A stretch of 64,000 nt of DNA from an uncultured SAR116 cluster alpha proteobacterium (GCA_902625725.1 CACOCY010000006.1:53046-117045), one strand, 5' to 3'; shown: positions 34,637 through 44,154, counted from the stretch's first letter. Notes: a model not told the origin generated them from the sequence alone. Program-made: numbers and translations.

Positions 34637-35707
34637 ATGAATATTCAGGAACCTGTGAAATTAGGGATAGTAGGTTTAGGGAGGTGGGCTAAAGTACTTA
34701 CAAACGCTGCTAAAAAATCAGACAAACTTCAAATTATTGCAGGAAATTCCCGTTCACAAGAAAAACGCGATGCTTTTACAAAACAATTTGGTGTAAATAC
34801 TTATGAAAGCCTCGAAGAAATCCTTTCAATGCCAGAAATTGAAGGTGTGATAATTACTGTGCCAAATGAGCAGCATTTCTCAATTGCAAAGCAAATAGCG
34901 GAAGCTGGTAAACATGTTTATACAGAAAAACCTATTTCTAATATTTTGGCTGATGGTCTTAAAATGGAGGCCTTACAGAGAGCTCATAATATAACAATGA
35001 CTGTTGGGCACAGTGCGAGATTGCTGAAGGGTATTCAGATGATAAAAGAAAATCTGGATAATGGAGTGCTCGGAAAACTTGCTTTCATAGAAGCAAATTT
35101 TTCTAATGAAAGAGCTTTAGAATTAACTCCCGACACTTGGAGATGGTATCGTGATAGAGCGCCAGGTGGTCCATTGTCTCAGTTAGCAATTCATATGTTT
35201 GATATTTTGCATTATCTCGGCGGTGATGTTGATGGTGTCTCCTCTATAGCATCAAAATTATCACCGGTAGGAGCTGAAGTTGATGACCAGTCCATGTCTA
35301 CGGTGCGTTTTAAAAACGGTGTGATCGGTTACGTAGGAAGCTCTTGGACGTCTCCAGGAATTTTTTCTACACGGGTCTTTGCTCAGGCAGGTCTTATGCA
35401 TTTTGAACTTGATTTTGCATCTTGGGATGAACCAGAAAATTTGCATAAAAGCTCATCTCTATATATCCAACGTGGAAAAGATGGCTATGGTTTAAGAGAG
35501 GATTTAAATATTTTTTCTGGTAACATGTTTCAAGATGAACTAGAAATTTTCGCAGATGCTTGTCGTTCAGGTTTGGCCACCAAGCTTACAGCTCACGATG
35601 GAAACGTAGCCGTTGCGATGGTTTACTCAGCTCTTAAATCCATTGAAAACAACGCTGTAATGGTATCTGTAGATGGAGTTCTTGCAGAGGCATCAGTTGG
35701 TATCTAA
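34637..35707 (+). CDS. Gfo/Idh/MocA-family oxidoreductase
   Basis: 356 residues. The N-terminal Rossmann fold has GIVGLGRWAKV, the family's EKP motif is at YTEKPISN, and the second domain keeps the H of QLAIHMFDILHYLGGD. Members use NAD(P) to oxidise or reduce sugars, inositols or other polyols. The substrate is unknown. It has a GGAGG ribosome-binding site 7 bases before the ATG. It is the first of four same-strand genes (with creatininase-family, cupin and D-2-hydroxyacid dehydrogenase) and is intact, unlike the decayed relative at 8593-9520. Confidence 0.87.
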   Translation: MNIQEPVKLGIVGLGRWAKVLTNAAKKSDKLQIIAGNSRSQEKRDAFTKQFGVNTYESLEEILSMPEIEGVIITVPNEQHFSIAKQIAEAGKHVYTEKPISNILADGLKMEALQRAHNITMTVGHSARLLKGIQMIKENLDNGVLGKLAFIEANFSNERALELTPDTWRWYRDRAPGGPLSQLAIHMFDILHYLGGDVDGVSSIASKLSPVGAEVDDQSMSTVRFKNGVIGYVGSSWTSPGIFSTRVFAQAGLMHFELDFASWDEPENLHKSSSLYIQRGKDGYGLREDLNIFSGNMFQDELEIFADACRSGLATKLTAHDGNVAVAMVYSALKSIENNAVMVSVDGVLAEASVGI

Positions 35708-35825
35708 TTATAATTTCTAATCAGCACATTACAGTGAGTATAGGATTTTTAAATCGTTTCTTCTTACTTGTTAGCGTAACATCATTAATGGTAAATGTAA
35801 GATGTAAATCAAAAGGAACTTTGGA

Positions 35826-36632
35826 GTGAAATTACATAGTAGAAAATTAGAATTACTTACTCAGCCAGAGGTAGCAAACCAGCTTAAGAATAATCCATTG
35901 ATTATTTTACCTGCGGGAAGTGTAGAACAACATGGACCACATCTTCCTGCCGGGACAGATACTTTTGCTGCTTATATCATTGCCGAACGAGTAGCTGAAA
36001 AGATGGATGGATTAGTTGTGCCGGGAGGGCCTTTAGGCGTAACTCCTTTTCATATGCCATATGAAGCGACAATAACATTATCTCATGAAACTTATATTCG
36101 TGTAGTCTATGAGACATGTCAGTCACTTGCACAGCATGGAGCAAAGCGTTTAATGATAGTTAACTGGCATGAGGGCAATTCATCTTCTCTTGCTATTGCT
36201 GCAGAGCGTTTGCATCGTGAATGTGGCTTAAGTGTTCTCACTGTTCAAGCTTGCTATGTAGCAGCTGAGCTCTACGGACCAACTTCTGGCGGTTTAACTC
36301 ATGGTGGAGAGATCGAGACTCTTGCTATTTTAGCGGCTCACCCAGAGCTTGTTCATCTTGATCGTGTAGACGGTTCCTCAGACCATAAACATGGCTCCCA
36401 GATGGATAAATTGAGAAGAACACGCTCTTACCAGCCTGTTCTTACAGATATTCGTACGATCGCTCCGACCGGTTGGTACGGTGATCCTAGTCGTGCTACT
36501 ATTGAAAAGGGAGAACAAATGCTGGAAGATCTCGGAAATGCTATTGCAGAAGAAGCCAGCGAAATCTTTGAGCTTCTTGATGAAGTAAATGGCGGTATTG
36601 CTACGCTTGATAAAATGGCAAAAAGGAAATAG
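35826..36632 (+). CDS. Creatininase-family amidohydrolase
   Basis: 268 residues of the creatininase/MftE/FAPy deformylase family. Metal-site residues are visible: Glu34-x-His36 in GSVEQHGPHL, Asp45 in AGTDT, the NWHEGN block (113-118) and HGGEIE (159-164). The first three coincide in number with Pseudomonas creatininase. The family opens cyclic amides or removes formyl groups, so creatininase is one option and other lactam or ring amidohydrolases are equally likely. Start is GTG 35826 with AAAGGAAC upstream. It is 3 bases from the cupin gene, so the two are coupled. Confidence 0.86.
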   Translation: MKLHSRKLELLTQPEVANQLKNNPLIILPAGSVEQHGPHLPAGTDTFAAYIIAERVAEKMDGLVVPGGPLGVTPFHMPYEATITLSHETYIRVVYETCQSLAQHGAKRLMIVNWHEGNSSSLAIAAERLHRECGLSVLTVQACYVAAELYGPTSGGLTHGGEIETLAILAAHPELVHLDRVDGSSDHKHGSQMDKLRRTRSYQPVLTDIRTIAPTGWYGDPSRATIEKGEQMLEDLGNAIAEEASEIFELLDEVNGGIATLDKMAKRK

Positions 36633-36635
36633 CGT

Positions 36636-36998
36636 ATGGCGCAAAAAATAAAGTCCCAGAATGCTGAATGTCTCTCATTACCAGGACGTTTATCTCGCCA
36701 GATTGCGTGTGCCGGCTCAGGTGCTAATAATATAAGCGTCAGACTTGTGGAAATAGAGCCAGAAAATGGCCTAACCGCCCAGAGAAACAAACACTATCAT
36801 CCAGATGTTGAAGAATGTATTTACGTATTGGAAGGAGAGGGACGTACTTTTGCAGATTCTGGTGAATATTCTCTAGCAAAGGGCGACACTCTTGTTATAC
36901 CACCAAACGAAAGACATATGACGCGCAATACCGGTATGTCTGTATTAAAACTTTTATGTTTTTTTCCTACTGGCAAAGTTACTATTTTAGGTGAATAA
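36636..36998 (+). CDS. Small cupin-domain protein
   Basis: 120 residues with both cupin motifs: HYHPDVEECIYVLEGEG (two His and a Glu metal ligand) and the IPPNERHMTRN block with the fourth His. A single mono-cupin barrel, too small to be a typical ring-cleaving dioxygenase, and it may be an isomerase, sensor or small-molecule binding protein. It lies 3 bases after the creatininase-family gene and 22 before the D-2-hydroxyacid dehydrogenase, pointing to a shared pathway. Confidence 0.85.
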   Translation: MAQKIKSQNAECLSLPGRLSRQIACAGSGANNISVRLVEIEPENGLTAQRNKHYHPDVEECIYVLEGEGRTFADSGEYSLAKGDTLVIPPNERHMTRNTGMSVLKLLCFFPTGKVTILGE

Positions 36999-37020
36999 AA
37001 CAGGAAAACTAGTTTAAGAA

Positions 37021-38013
37021 ATGTCTTTAATTGTTTCAAAAGAGCATATAATATGTCTCAGACCAGAGGCAGACTTTATAGAGTTTGATGCTCCTGCTCC
37101 AAAGAGATTTTCGGTTACATATTTGAAGCCAGATGATGTATCTTTAAAAAGGCATGCGGAAAGTGCAAGGGCATTAATAATACCCGCAGTTGGCCCAAAA
37201 ATATCCAATGAGATTTTTGAAAATTCAAATATTAAAATGATACAAGTAACTGGTGCAGGAATAGATAGACTGGATCCAGAGTTCTGTCGTACAAATAATA
37301 TCGCAGTTTGTAATGTGCAAGGTGGCAGTGCATTTGCAGTCGCGGAATATTGCATTGGTTCTGTGATCACTCTCTCACGACAGCTTCATCTTGGAAATAG
37401 TGCAATACATTTGGGGGAGTATACCTCTATTCGCTCCAAGATGTTGAAGAAAAAAATGGTTTCTCTTCAGGCCCAAAATGTCGGCATTGTGGGGTTCGGG
37501 AGTATAGGTAGAGAAACCGCCAGATTATTTAATTTAATGGGTTGTCAGATTTTATGTTTTGACCTCATTACCCCAGACCCAGTAGAGGTAAAAAAAGTGG
37601 GGGCCAGGATTTGTGGTTTACCCACACTATTATCACAAAGCGATATTGTGTCTCTTCATGTTCCATTAACCACCGAAACAGAAGGCCTTATTTCAAAAAC
37701 GGAACTCAGACTTATGAAAAACACTGCTATTCTTGTAAATGCAGCAAGAGGTGGAGTTGTGAACGAATTTGACCTAGCCTCTGTTATTGAGTCAGAACAA
37801 ATAAAGGGCGCTGTGGTGGATGTTTATAGTCAAGAGCCGATTTCATCAAAAAACCCATTGTTAAACTTGTCATCAAGTTCAAAAGAACGCGTATTATTTT
37901 CTCCTCATATTGCAGGTATAACAAAACAGTCTTGGACAGAATTGTTTCGTAGTTCGTGGGAAAATTTGTCTTTATTTTTTGATAATAAACCTCTGAAAAA
38001 CAGACAAATTTGA
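37021..38013 (+). CDS. D-2-hydroxyacid dehydrogenase family protein
   Basis: 330 residues. NAD-binding GIVGFGSIGRETARLF, the NAARGGVVNEFDL motif with the catalytic Arg region, and FSPHIAGITKQSW with the catalytic His are present. It reduces or oxidises a 2-oxoacid/D-2-hydroxyacid pair; phosphoglycerate- or hydroxypyruvate-like substrates are possible. Last gene of the four-gene plus-strand set; it ends 38 bases from the convergent GST. Confidence 0.88.
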   Translation: MSLIVSKEHIICLRPEADFIEFDAPAPKRFSVTYLKPDDVSLKRHAESARALIIPAVGPKISNEIFENSNIKMIQVTGAGIDRLDPEFCRTNNIAVCNVQGGSAFAVAEYCIGSVITLSRQLHLGNSAIHLGEYTSIRSKMLKKKMVSLQAQNVGIVGFGSIGRETARLFNLMGCQILCFDLITPDPVEVKKVGARICGLPTLLSQSDIVSLHVPLTTETEGLISKTELRLMKNTAILVNAARGGVVNEFDLASVIESEQIKGAVVDVYSQEPISSKNPLLNLSSSSKERVLFSPHIAGITKQSWTELFRSSWENLSLFFDNKPLKNRQI

Positions 38014-38051
38014 TGCCCGAAACAGCCTAATTTGGTTACCATTCTTAATTT

Positions 38052-38852
38052 CTAAAACTCTTGTTGCCAAATTTTTTTTATCTGTTCAAATGCTGCAGCC
38101 CCCTCTATACGTCGTTTTTCTGCCGTGATGTCACCCCAATCTATTACCGCTTTCTTATAAGCTTCGCGGGAAATGATTTTTTCAAACCATTTGTTCAGTG
38201 CTGTCATTTCGGACCACAATGTGGACATCTGGAATGAGCCTAAGCGTGTTAGATAAACAACAAGCGATATATCTGCTAGTGAATAATTGTTACCTGCTAG
38301 CCAATTATGCGATTGAAGATGTTCATTCATTTCTGAAAAAAGTTGTTTGAAAGCTTGAATGGATGGAGGTAAAAGTGGAGAATCTAGACCCATCTCAATA
38401 TTGATTTTATCATTACTCTTTCTAACGCCGTCGCGCATCTTTGCATAATAATCTGCTAACTGTTTCTGGTCTGTTTTTTGGTAGATATGACGATTAACAA
38501 TGCAAACTCCTATTGTTCTGCTGGCAACATGGATACCATCTTCTATTTTACGCATCCATAGTCGCATTTTTGCTATTTCTTTTGGTTCTTTGGAACGCAG
38601 ATTAAAGTCATCAGGATATGCATCCTCCAAATATTCTAAAATAAGTGTCGATTCTGGAATGCTAAAATCACCGTCTTTTAGTAATGGGATGAGTCCTTTG
38701 GGATTATACTTATGAAAGTCAGCTGGCCTTTGACTAGCATCTCCTAGCGCTGTATCCACAATTATACTCTCCCATTCAAGTTTTTTTTCTTCCAGCCCTA
38801 ATCGAACTCTCTGTGCTGCAGTTGAGCGGTCATAGTGAAAAAGTGTTAGCAT
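38052..38852 (-). CDS. Glutathione S-transferase family protein
   Basis: 266 residues with a thioredoxin-fold N-terminal domain. The active site begins YDRSTAAQRVR (Ser type), with NPKGLIPLL and IPESTLILEYLED (ES motif binding the glutamyl moiety), then a helical C-terminal domain. It lies 23 bases after the glutathionyl-hydroquinone reductase gene, so the two act together on glutathione conjugates of quinones or ring products. Confidence 0.87.
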   Translation of the reverse strand: MLTLFHYDRSTAAQRVRLGLEEKKLEWESIIVDTALGDASQRPADFHKYNPKGLIPLLKDGDFSIPESTLILEYLEDAYPDDFNLRSKEPKEIAKMRLWMRKIEDGIHVASRTIGVCIVNRHIYQKTDQKQLADYYAKMRDGVRKSNDKINIEMGLDSPLLPPSIQAFKQLFSEMNEHLQSHNWLAGNNYSLADISLVVYLTRLGSFQMSTLWSEMTALNKWFEKIISREAYKKAVIDWGDITAEKRRIEGAAAFEQIKKIWQQEF

Positions 38853-38875
38853 TAAGCAATTCCTTTTTTTCTTAA

Positions 38876-39820
38876 TTACAAATCTTCAACATCATAAGAA
38901 ACTCCAAACGGTATTATAGCATAAGGATTTATCTTCAGATGCGAGAGGTAGTAATGATCGATAACATGGTCAAGCTTGATTGTGGAAAGTACCTTTGGTA
39001 TTTCTAGCATGCGGTGCATATAACGATGCAAATTTGGGTATTCACGAAGTTTTTTCTTATTGCATTTAAAATGAAAGTAATAAATGGGGTCAAAACGAAC
39101 CAATGTTGGAAGTAGTCGCCAATCTGCTTCACACGCTTCATCACCAAGAAGAAATAAATTATCGTTCAAAATCGTTTCTAATTTGTCTAGTGTTTTAAAC
39201 AATAAATCTACCGATGTTATATAGGCCTTTTGTGATTTAGCAAAACCAACACGATAGACTCCATTATTTAACCCTCGATATATCATTTCGTTCATCGCAT
39301 CGATTTTTTTATTCTCATAAGTTTTTGTCATTCGGTTTTCTACTTGACCTGTAAGTGCACAAAATGGACCATCTAACATTCTTATTATTTCCGAAGACTC
39401 ATTATTCACAATCTTCTGAGTCCTTTTATCCCAAAGAGTTGGAACAGTTACTTTGCCAGTGAATTCACTATCGACATGGGTATAAAGCTCATGTAAATAA
39501 TCAATTTGTATACCTGTATTATTACATACATCTGAATATTCATCGAAATTCCAGCCATTAGGGTAGCTTATAGGATGCACAATTGAGACCCCTATAACAT
39601 CTTCTAAATTCAAAAGCGCGCGATAAAGAAGCGCGCGATGTGCCCATGGACATGCGTAGGCAACAATTAATTCATATCTTCCAGCTTCAGCGGGAAATAA
39701 TCCTTCTCCTGGCTTAGTGATACAATTTCGATATGGAGATTCAGGGCGTATGAAGCTTCCGTCAGGCGCCTGTTTCCCCTCAAAATCTGCACCCCAAATA
39801 CCGTCTATTAACATACCCAT
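38876..39820 (-). CDS. Glutathionyl-hydroquinone reductase (xi-class GST)
   Basis: 314 residues of the ECM4/YqjG/PcpF family. The active-site Cys57 is in ACPWAH, with VPTLWDKRTQKIVNNESSEII as the glutathione-binding region. It reduces glutathionyl-hydroquinones back to hydroquinones, protecting cells from quinones formed in aromatic breakdown. First gene of the two-gene unit with the GST. Upstream is the terminator of the ABC importer operon. Confidence 0.92.
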   Translation of the reverse strand: MGMLIDGIWGADFEGKQAPDGSFIRPESPYRNCITKPGEGLFPAEAGRYELIVAYACPWAHRALLYRALLNLEDVIGVSIVHPISYPNGWNFDEYSDVCNNTGIQIDYLHELYTHVDSEFTGKVTVPTLWDKRTQKIVNNESSEIIRMLDGPFCALTGQVENRMTKTYENKKIDAMNEMIYRGLNNGVYRVGFAKSQKAYITSVDLLFKTLDKLETILNDNLFLLGDEACEADWRLLPTLVRFDPIYYFHFKCNKKKLREYPNLHRYMHRMLEIPKVLSTIKLDHVIDHYYLSHLKINPYAIIPFGVSYDVEDL

Positions 39821-39833
39821 AGAACTTTTCCTC

Positions 39834-39872
39834 TTTTAAAAAAAGAAGGCCAGCAAGCTGCCGGCCTCCTTT
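39834..39872 (-). terminator. Rho-independent terminator of the SsuABC-type operon
   Basis: On the minus strand AGGAGGC-CGG-CAGC, a TT loop and GCTG-GCCTTCT pair into an 11-bp stem with a 3-base bulge, followed by a run of T. It is 17 bases beyond the stop of the substrate-binding protein gene. Confidence 0.85.
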
Positions 39873-39888
39873 TTAAATAAATTTTAAT

Positions 39889-40953
39889 TTAAGCGGGTCT
39901 CTTTGCTAGACCAAGTGATTCCTGAGCCGCATGCAAGAAACGTAAATCAACTGCATCGCGCCAGTCAAAATCTGATGGCACTTGACCTAAATCACGAACT
40001 CCTTGAGCAAAACTATCCATGGACTCAGATGTGAAGCCACCATCTTTACAGATTTGGTCTAATTCAACCTCATATTGAGCTTCGAATTCAGGCGGAATAT
40101 CAAAGCCTTTTGCTCTCATTTCAGCATAGGCTGCATCCTTATTTGCAGGGTCAAATAACCACTGTCTTGCTTTTAATTCGGCATACTGCCAAGCATACAG
40201 TGCATCTTCGTTCTTATCACCCCACTCCATATTTGTAATAAAGCCCTCTTGTGGCACTTCATACTGAGTAGCGGATATAAATTTACCACCATTATCCTTT
40301 AAACCTTTTTCATGGCGAGGAAATACAGATCCCCCGGTGAGGACACCCGCAATAATTGCTTTCATTCTTCCATCAGAACCGCCTTTCATTGGAACCATTT
40401 CGACATCTTTATCTGGATCTAGTCCATTTTGAATAAGAATTTGACGTTGAATCCATGTATTTCGACCTCCTAGGCCACCTCCAGAGATTTTTCCTCCTTT
40501 GAGGTCATCGAAAGTTTCAATACCCTTGCCGACACCCATAATCCACCATTCTTTATCACGATATACGCTGAGTAGCTTTAAAGGCTTTCCGCTTGCTGCA
40601 TGAGAGCCGAAAAGAACGTCAACATCAGAATGAGCTACATCAAGGCTTCCGCCGATAAGACCAGGAAAGTACTCATCAGTCAAATAAAACTCAATATCCT
40701 CTATACCAGCACTTTCATAAAATCCCTTAAATTGGGCAAGACGCCATGACCACTGAGCTGCGTAGTTAGGATTCCAATCTGCCATTCTAATAGTACTGAC
40801 GCTGGACTTTATAGCTGAAGAATCAACCGCCCAGGCGCCTTTAAAAGGCACCGCAGTTGCTCCAATTGCTATGCCAAGTGCTCCTAAACCACCCTTAAGC
40901 AAAACCTCTCTTCTGGGCAGCAGTATTTTAGTCTTTTGTTTTAATCTCGCCAT
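39889..40953 (-). CDS. NMT1/SsuA-type ABC transporter substrate-binding protein
   Basis: 354 residues, periplasmic. The N-terminus has a twin-arginine-like signal (LPRREVLLKGG, then a hydrophobic stretch to about 42 with a VDSSA cleavage region), so export by Tat is likely. The mature part follows the NMT1/THI5-SsuA fold (RMADWNPNYAAQWSW; DLKGGKISGGG). The family binds taurine, sulphonates, nitrate, pyrimidine precursors or aromatic acids; the ligand cannot be read here. It is the third gene of an ATPase-permease-binding protein operon. Confidence 0.88.
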   Translation of the reverse strand: MARLKQKTKILLPRREVLLKGGLGALGIAIGATAVPFKGAWAVDSSAIKSSVSTIRMADWNPNYAAQWSWRLAQFKGFYESAGIEDIEFYLTDEYFPGLIGGSLDVAHSDVDVLFGSHAASGKPLKLLSVYRDKEWWIMGVGKGIETFDDLKGGKISGGGLGGRNTWIQRQILIQNGLDPDKDVEMVPMKGGSDGRMKAIIAGVLTGGSVFPRHEKGLKDNGGKFISATQYEVPQEGFITNMEWGDKNEDALYAWQYAELKARQWLFDPANKDAAYAEMRAKGFDIPPEFEAQYEVELDQICKDGGFTSESMDSFAQGVRDLGQVPSDFDWRDAVDLRFLHAAQESLGLAKRPA

Positions 40954-40998
40954 TTTTTTCCTCCCATTTTGTTTTTGTTTTCGGTATCTGTGTAGGCA

Positions 40999-41874
40999 TC
41001 ACAGATGATTCACATTTCGCCATGGGGCTACCTTAGCCTCAAGCCATCGTGTGAAATTTATAAGTGATAGTGACATCACAATTAGTAAAAGTAGGACCGC
41101 AAAAGTCATAGCAGTGTTAAAGGTATCTGCGGAACGCTGGATGAGGTACCCTAGACCATTTGAACCACCAAATAATTCGGCGATCACAACACCAATTAGT
41201 CCTCGGCCTATGCCTTGTTGTATTCCAGAAATAATGAATGGTAATGTGTATGGCAGTACAACTTTATAGTAAAGTTGTACTCTATTTGCTCCAAAGACTT
41301 TAGCAGCTGCTAGAAGAGATTTTTCGGTTGTTTTGACGCCTGCCCATGCATTTATTACGATTGGAAAAACCGCAGAAATAACAATAATAGTTACTTGCAT
41401 TGTCGTTGTAAATCCAAGAAATAAAATAAAAAGAGGAACAAGAGCAATTCTAGGAAGCGAGGCTAATGCCCATACATATGGACTTAAAATAGATTCTACA
41501 TACTTATTTCCACCCATCAGTAACCCACCAGGTATGCCTATCGCCATAGCTATCGCAAGCCCAGTCATCAAATTCGTAAAACTATGAAGAAAATGGTCTA
41601 ATATACTTCCCGAAAATACGGCTCCTTCGGGAGCTCTTGTTGTCATTCCAACCCATAACTCTTGGAACATTGCAGAGGCTTTTGGAAGAAACAAAGAATT
41701 GATGTTCCCATATGTTGTGACAATCTCCCAAAGAATGAAGAAGATGATTAAATTAACAGAAGTTACAACAAACCCTCTAGTTCTTCTCCAAACCTCTTTA
41801 AAAGTCCAACCTACATCTTGTATTCGATTTGGGTCATCAGTTTCATACTGTATTTGTTCAGTTGCCTTAGCCAT
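40999..41874 (-). CDS. SsuC/TauC-type ABC transporter permease
   Basis: 291 residues with six hydrophobic segments and the EAA loop region (AAKVFGANRVQLYYKVVLPYTLPFI), typical of BPD_transp_1 permeases of the nitrate/sulphonate/taurine group. ATG 41874 (MAKATEQ) is preferred over ORF start 41925: GAGAGGGG precedes it by 7 bases, and it lies 2 bases after the ATPase stop. Confidence 0.9.
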   Translation of the reverse strand: MAKATEQIQYETDDPNRIQDVGWTFKEVWRRTRGFVVTSVNLIIFFILWEIVTTYGNINSLFLPKASAMFQELWVGMTTRAPEGAVFSGSILDHFLHSFTNLMTGLAIAMAIGIPGGLLMGGNKYVESILSPYVWALASLPRIALVPLFILFLGFTTTMQVTIIVISAVFPIVINAWAGVKTTEKSLLAAAKVFGANRVQLYYKVVLPYTLPFIISGIQQGIGRGLIGVVIAELFGGSNGLGYLIQRSADTFNTAMTFAVLLLLIVMSLSLINFTRWLEAKVAPWRNVNHL

Positions 41875-41876
41875 CT

Positions 41877-42689
41877 CTATTCCCCTCTCGTAGTCTGCAT
41901 TGCTTCGTCTTTGACTAAGTTCCATATATGATCGCGCAACTCAGCGTAGGTTTTTGATATTTTTACCTCAGAATTATTCATCCTTGGTCGGGGAAAGTCG
42001 ATATTTACAATTTCTTTTATTTTTCCTGGTCTATACGAAATAACCACTACTCGGTCTCCTAATAGTATAGCCTCGTCTATGGAATGAGTGATAAAAACGC
42101 AAGTTTGACCTGTTTCCATCACAATTCGTTCCATCTCAGCTTGCATAGCCTCTCTTGTCATAGCATCAATTGCCGCAAATGGTTCATCAGCTAGTAAAAT
42201 ATCAGGATTGGTAGCAAGAGCTCTGGCAATTCCGACACGCTGTTTCATCCCACCAGACAGCTCATATGGAAAAGACTTTTCAAACCCTGCCAGATCAACT
42301 AGTTCAAGACAGTTTTTAACTCTTTGTTTTTTTTCTTCTTCACTTATTCCGAGATTTTGAAGCTCATAGGGCAAGCGTATATTCGACTCTACAGTTCTCC
42401 AGGGAAGCAACGCGTAATCTTGAAAGACCATCGCACGGTCAGGCCCGGGTGCAGTCACTTCTTCTCCTCGTACTTTTACGCTACCTCCTGATTTTGGAAT
42501 TAACCCCGAAACGGCATTGATAAAGCTCGTTTTTCCACAACCAGAGGGGCCCACTAAAACTACAAATTCCCCTTTTTTTATTTCTAAGTTTATATCTTGA
42601 AGGGCAATGAGTTTTTTCCGTTCCCTATGCAAATCATAAGAAATTGTTAGATTATCGGCTACTATTATATTTTCATTCGAAATCGGCAC
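41877..42689 (-). CDS. SsuB/TauB-type ABC transporter ATPase
   Basis: 270 residues. Walker A GPSGCGKTSFI, Q-loop FQDYALLPW, signature LSGGMKQRV, Walker B DILLADEPF and the switch His in FITHSID are all in place. It energises uptake through the permease and binding protein downstream. Start is GTG 42689 with a G7-A run at ribosome-binding distance; an overlapping ATG two bases upstream is in another frame. A 235-base gap upstream must hold the operon promoter. Confidence 0.92.
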   Translation of the reverse strand: MPISNENIIVADNLTISYDLHRERKKLIALQDINLEIKKGEFVVLVGPSGCGKTSFINAVSGLIPKSGGSVKVRGEEVTAPGPDRAMVFQDYALLPWRTVESNIRLPYELQNLGISEEEKKQRVKNCLELVDLAGFEKSFPYELSGGMKQRVGIARALATNPDILLADEPFAAIDAMTREAMQAEMERIVMETGQTCVFITHSIDEAILLGDRVVVISYRPGKIKEIVNIDFPRPRMNNSEVKISKTYAELRDHIWNLVKDEAMQTTRGE

Positions 42690-42924
42690 ATTAAATCCCC
42701 CCCGAGATTATGAATATGAACTGTAACGAAGTAAAAGTGTTTAGTGTTGAATAAAAATCGTCAAGTAGAAAATTCCAATTTTTGAATTTTTCTCCCAAAT
42801 TATCGATAATATTCAATTATTTAACTTAAAATCATTCTAAACTGCACTCTTTTCAAAGAGAGTTTATCAGGAAAATAAATGTCGTTTTTTATATGAAACG
42901 AAGGTAGATTTATCTTTTAAGTTT

Positions 42925-44154
42925 TTAAAATATCGAATAGTCGACTTGCTCATTTTTATTTATTGTGGAAAATAATGCCGGCATTGGATACTTCAAGCCT
43001 GAGGCACAATTATATAGAATTGCACTCTCGCTATCTGAAATCATTCCTCTTTGTAAAGCCTGTTGATATGCCACTGCGGTGGCAGCTCCCTCTGGACACA
43101 GCAATAAACCATCTTTGTTAGCAATTTCATCTCTCATATTCATAATTGCATCATCATCTACCATTATTCCGAAGCCATCTGATTCTTTGATAGCTCGAAT
43201 AATAAGAAAATCCCCTACTGCGACTGGAACCCTGATTCCAGCTGCTATTGTTTGGGCATTTTCCCAAATTGGGGCATGTTCAAGACCTTCCTGCCAGGCT
43301 TTTACAATAGGAGCGCATCCGGATGATTGCACTGCTATCATTTTTGGAAGTTTCCCTTTAATCCAACCAAGGCTTTTTAGTTCTTGAAATGCCTTCCACA
43401 TTCCAATAAGCCCAGTTCCCCCGCCAGTTGGATAGAAAATTACGTCAGGTAATTTCCAACCTAACTGTTCTGCTAGCTCAAGCCCCATTGTTTTCTTACC
43501 CTCTATTCGATAAGGCTCTTTTAAGGTTGAGACATCAAACCAACCAGTTGCTTCCTTTCCTTCAACAACTATTTTACCACAATCATTAATTAGGCCGTTT
43601 ACTTTATAAGTTTCAGCACCCTGCAGTCTAATTTCTCTTACATTAATCTCAGGGGTATCTTCTGGGCAGAAAACAGTGGATTTTATTCCGGCCTGACTAG
43701 CATAGGCAGCCATTGCGGCGCCTGCGTTGCCGTTAGTTGGAATAGCCAAATGGTTAATTCCAAAAGATTTGGCCATGGAAACTGCTAAGCACAAACCCCG
43801 AGCTTTAAAGGAGCCTGTTGGCAGACGACCCTCATCTTTCACCAAAATTTTTCCCTTTTGACCTCCTAAAATTAGGGCTGATTGCTCCAAAGGAATAAGT
43901 GGAGTTATTATTTCTCCAAGCGATACTCTATTTTTAGGCTCCGCTACAGGAAGCATTGGGGCATATCGCCAAAACCCTGGACTGCTGGAATTTTCGATTT
44001 CAGAACGAGATAATTCGGTCTTCATTTTTTCTAAGTCATATCGAACAAGTAAAGGGCGTTGAACTTTGGATAACCCATGAATTTGGCCAGCAGGATAGTG
44101 CTCTCCAGACAGAGAACATTCAAGATGGGTTACGTAATAGTGATTTTTTGTCAA
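42925..44154 (-). CDS. Threonine synthase-like PLP enzyme
   Basis: 409 residues of fold-type II PLP enzymes. The Schiff-base Lys117 is in TGSFKARG, the phosphate cup in PTGGGTGLIGM, and the N-terminus has the short LECSLSGEHYPAG block found in the threonine synthase family that handles phosphohomoserine. Biosynthetic threonine synthase or a related beta-elimination catabolic enzyme are both possible; being separate from thrA/thrB and next to an ABC importer makes the second worth considering. Confidence 0.82.
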   Translation of the reverse strand: MTKNHYYVTHLECSLSGEHYPAGQIHGLSKVQRPLLVRYDLEKMKTELSRSEIENSSSPGFWRYAPMLPVAEPKNRVSLGEIITPLIPLEQSALILGGQKGKILVKDEGRLPTGSFKARGLCLAVSMAKSFGINHLAIPTNGNAGAAMAAYASQAGIKSTVFCPEDTPEINVREIRLQGAETYKVNGLINDCGKIVVEGKEATGWFDVSTLKEPYRIEGKKTMGLELAEQLGWKLPDVIFYPTGGGTGLIGMWKAFQELKSLGWIKGKLPKMIAVQSSGCAPIVKAWQEGLEHAPIWENAQTIAAGIRVPVAVGDFLIIRAIKESDGFGIMVDDDAIMNMRDEIANKDGLLLCPEGAATAVAYQQALQRGMISDSESAILYNCASGLKYPMPALFSTINKNEQVDYSIF

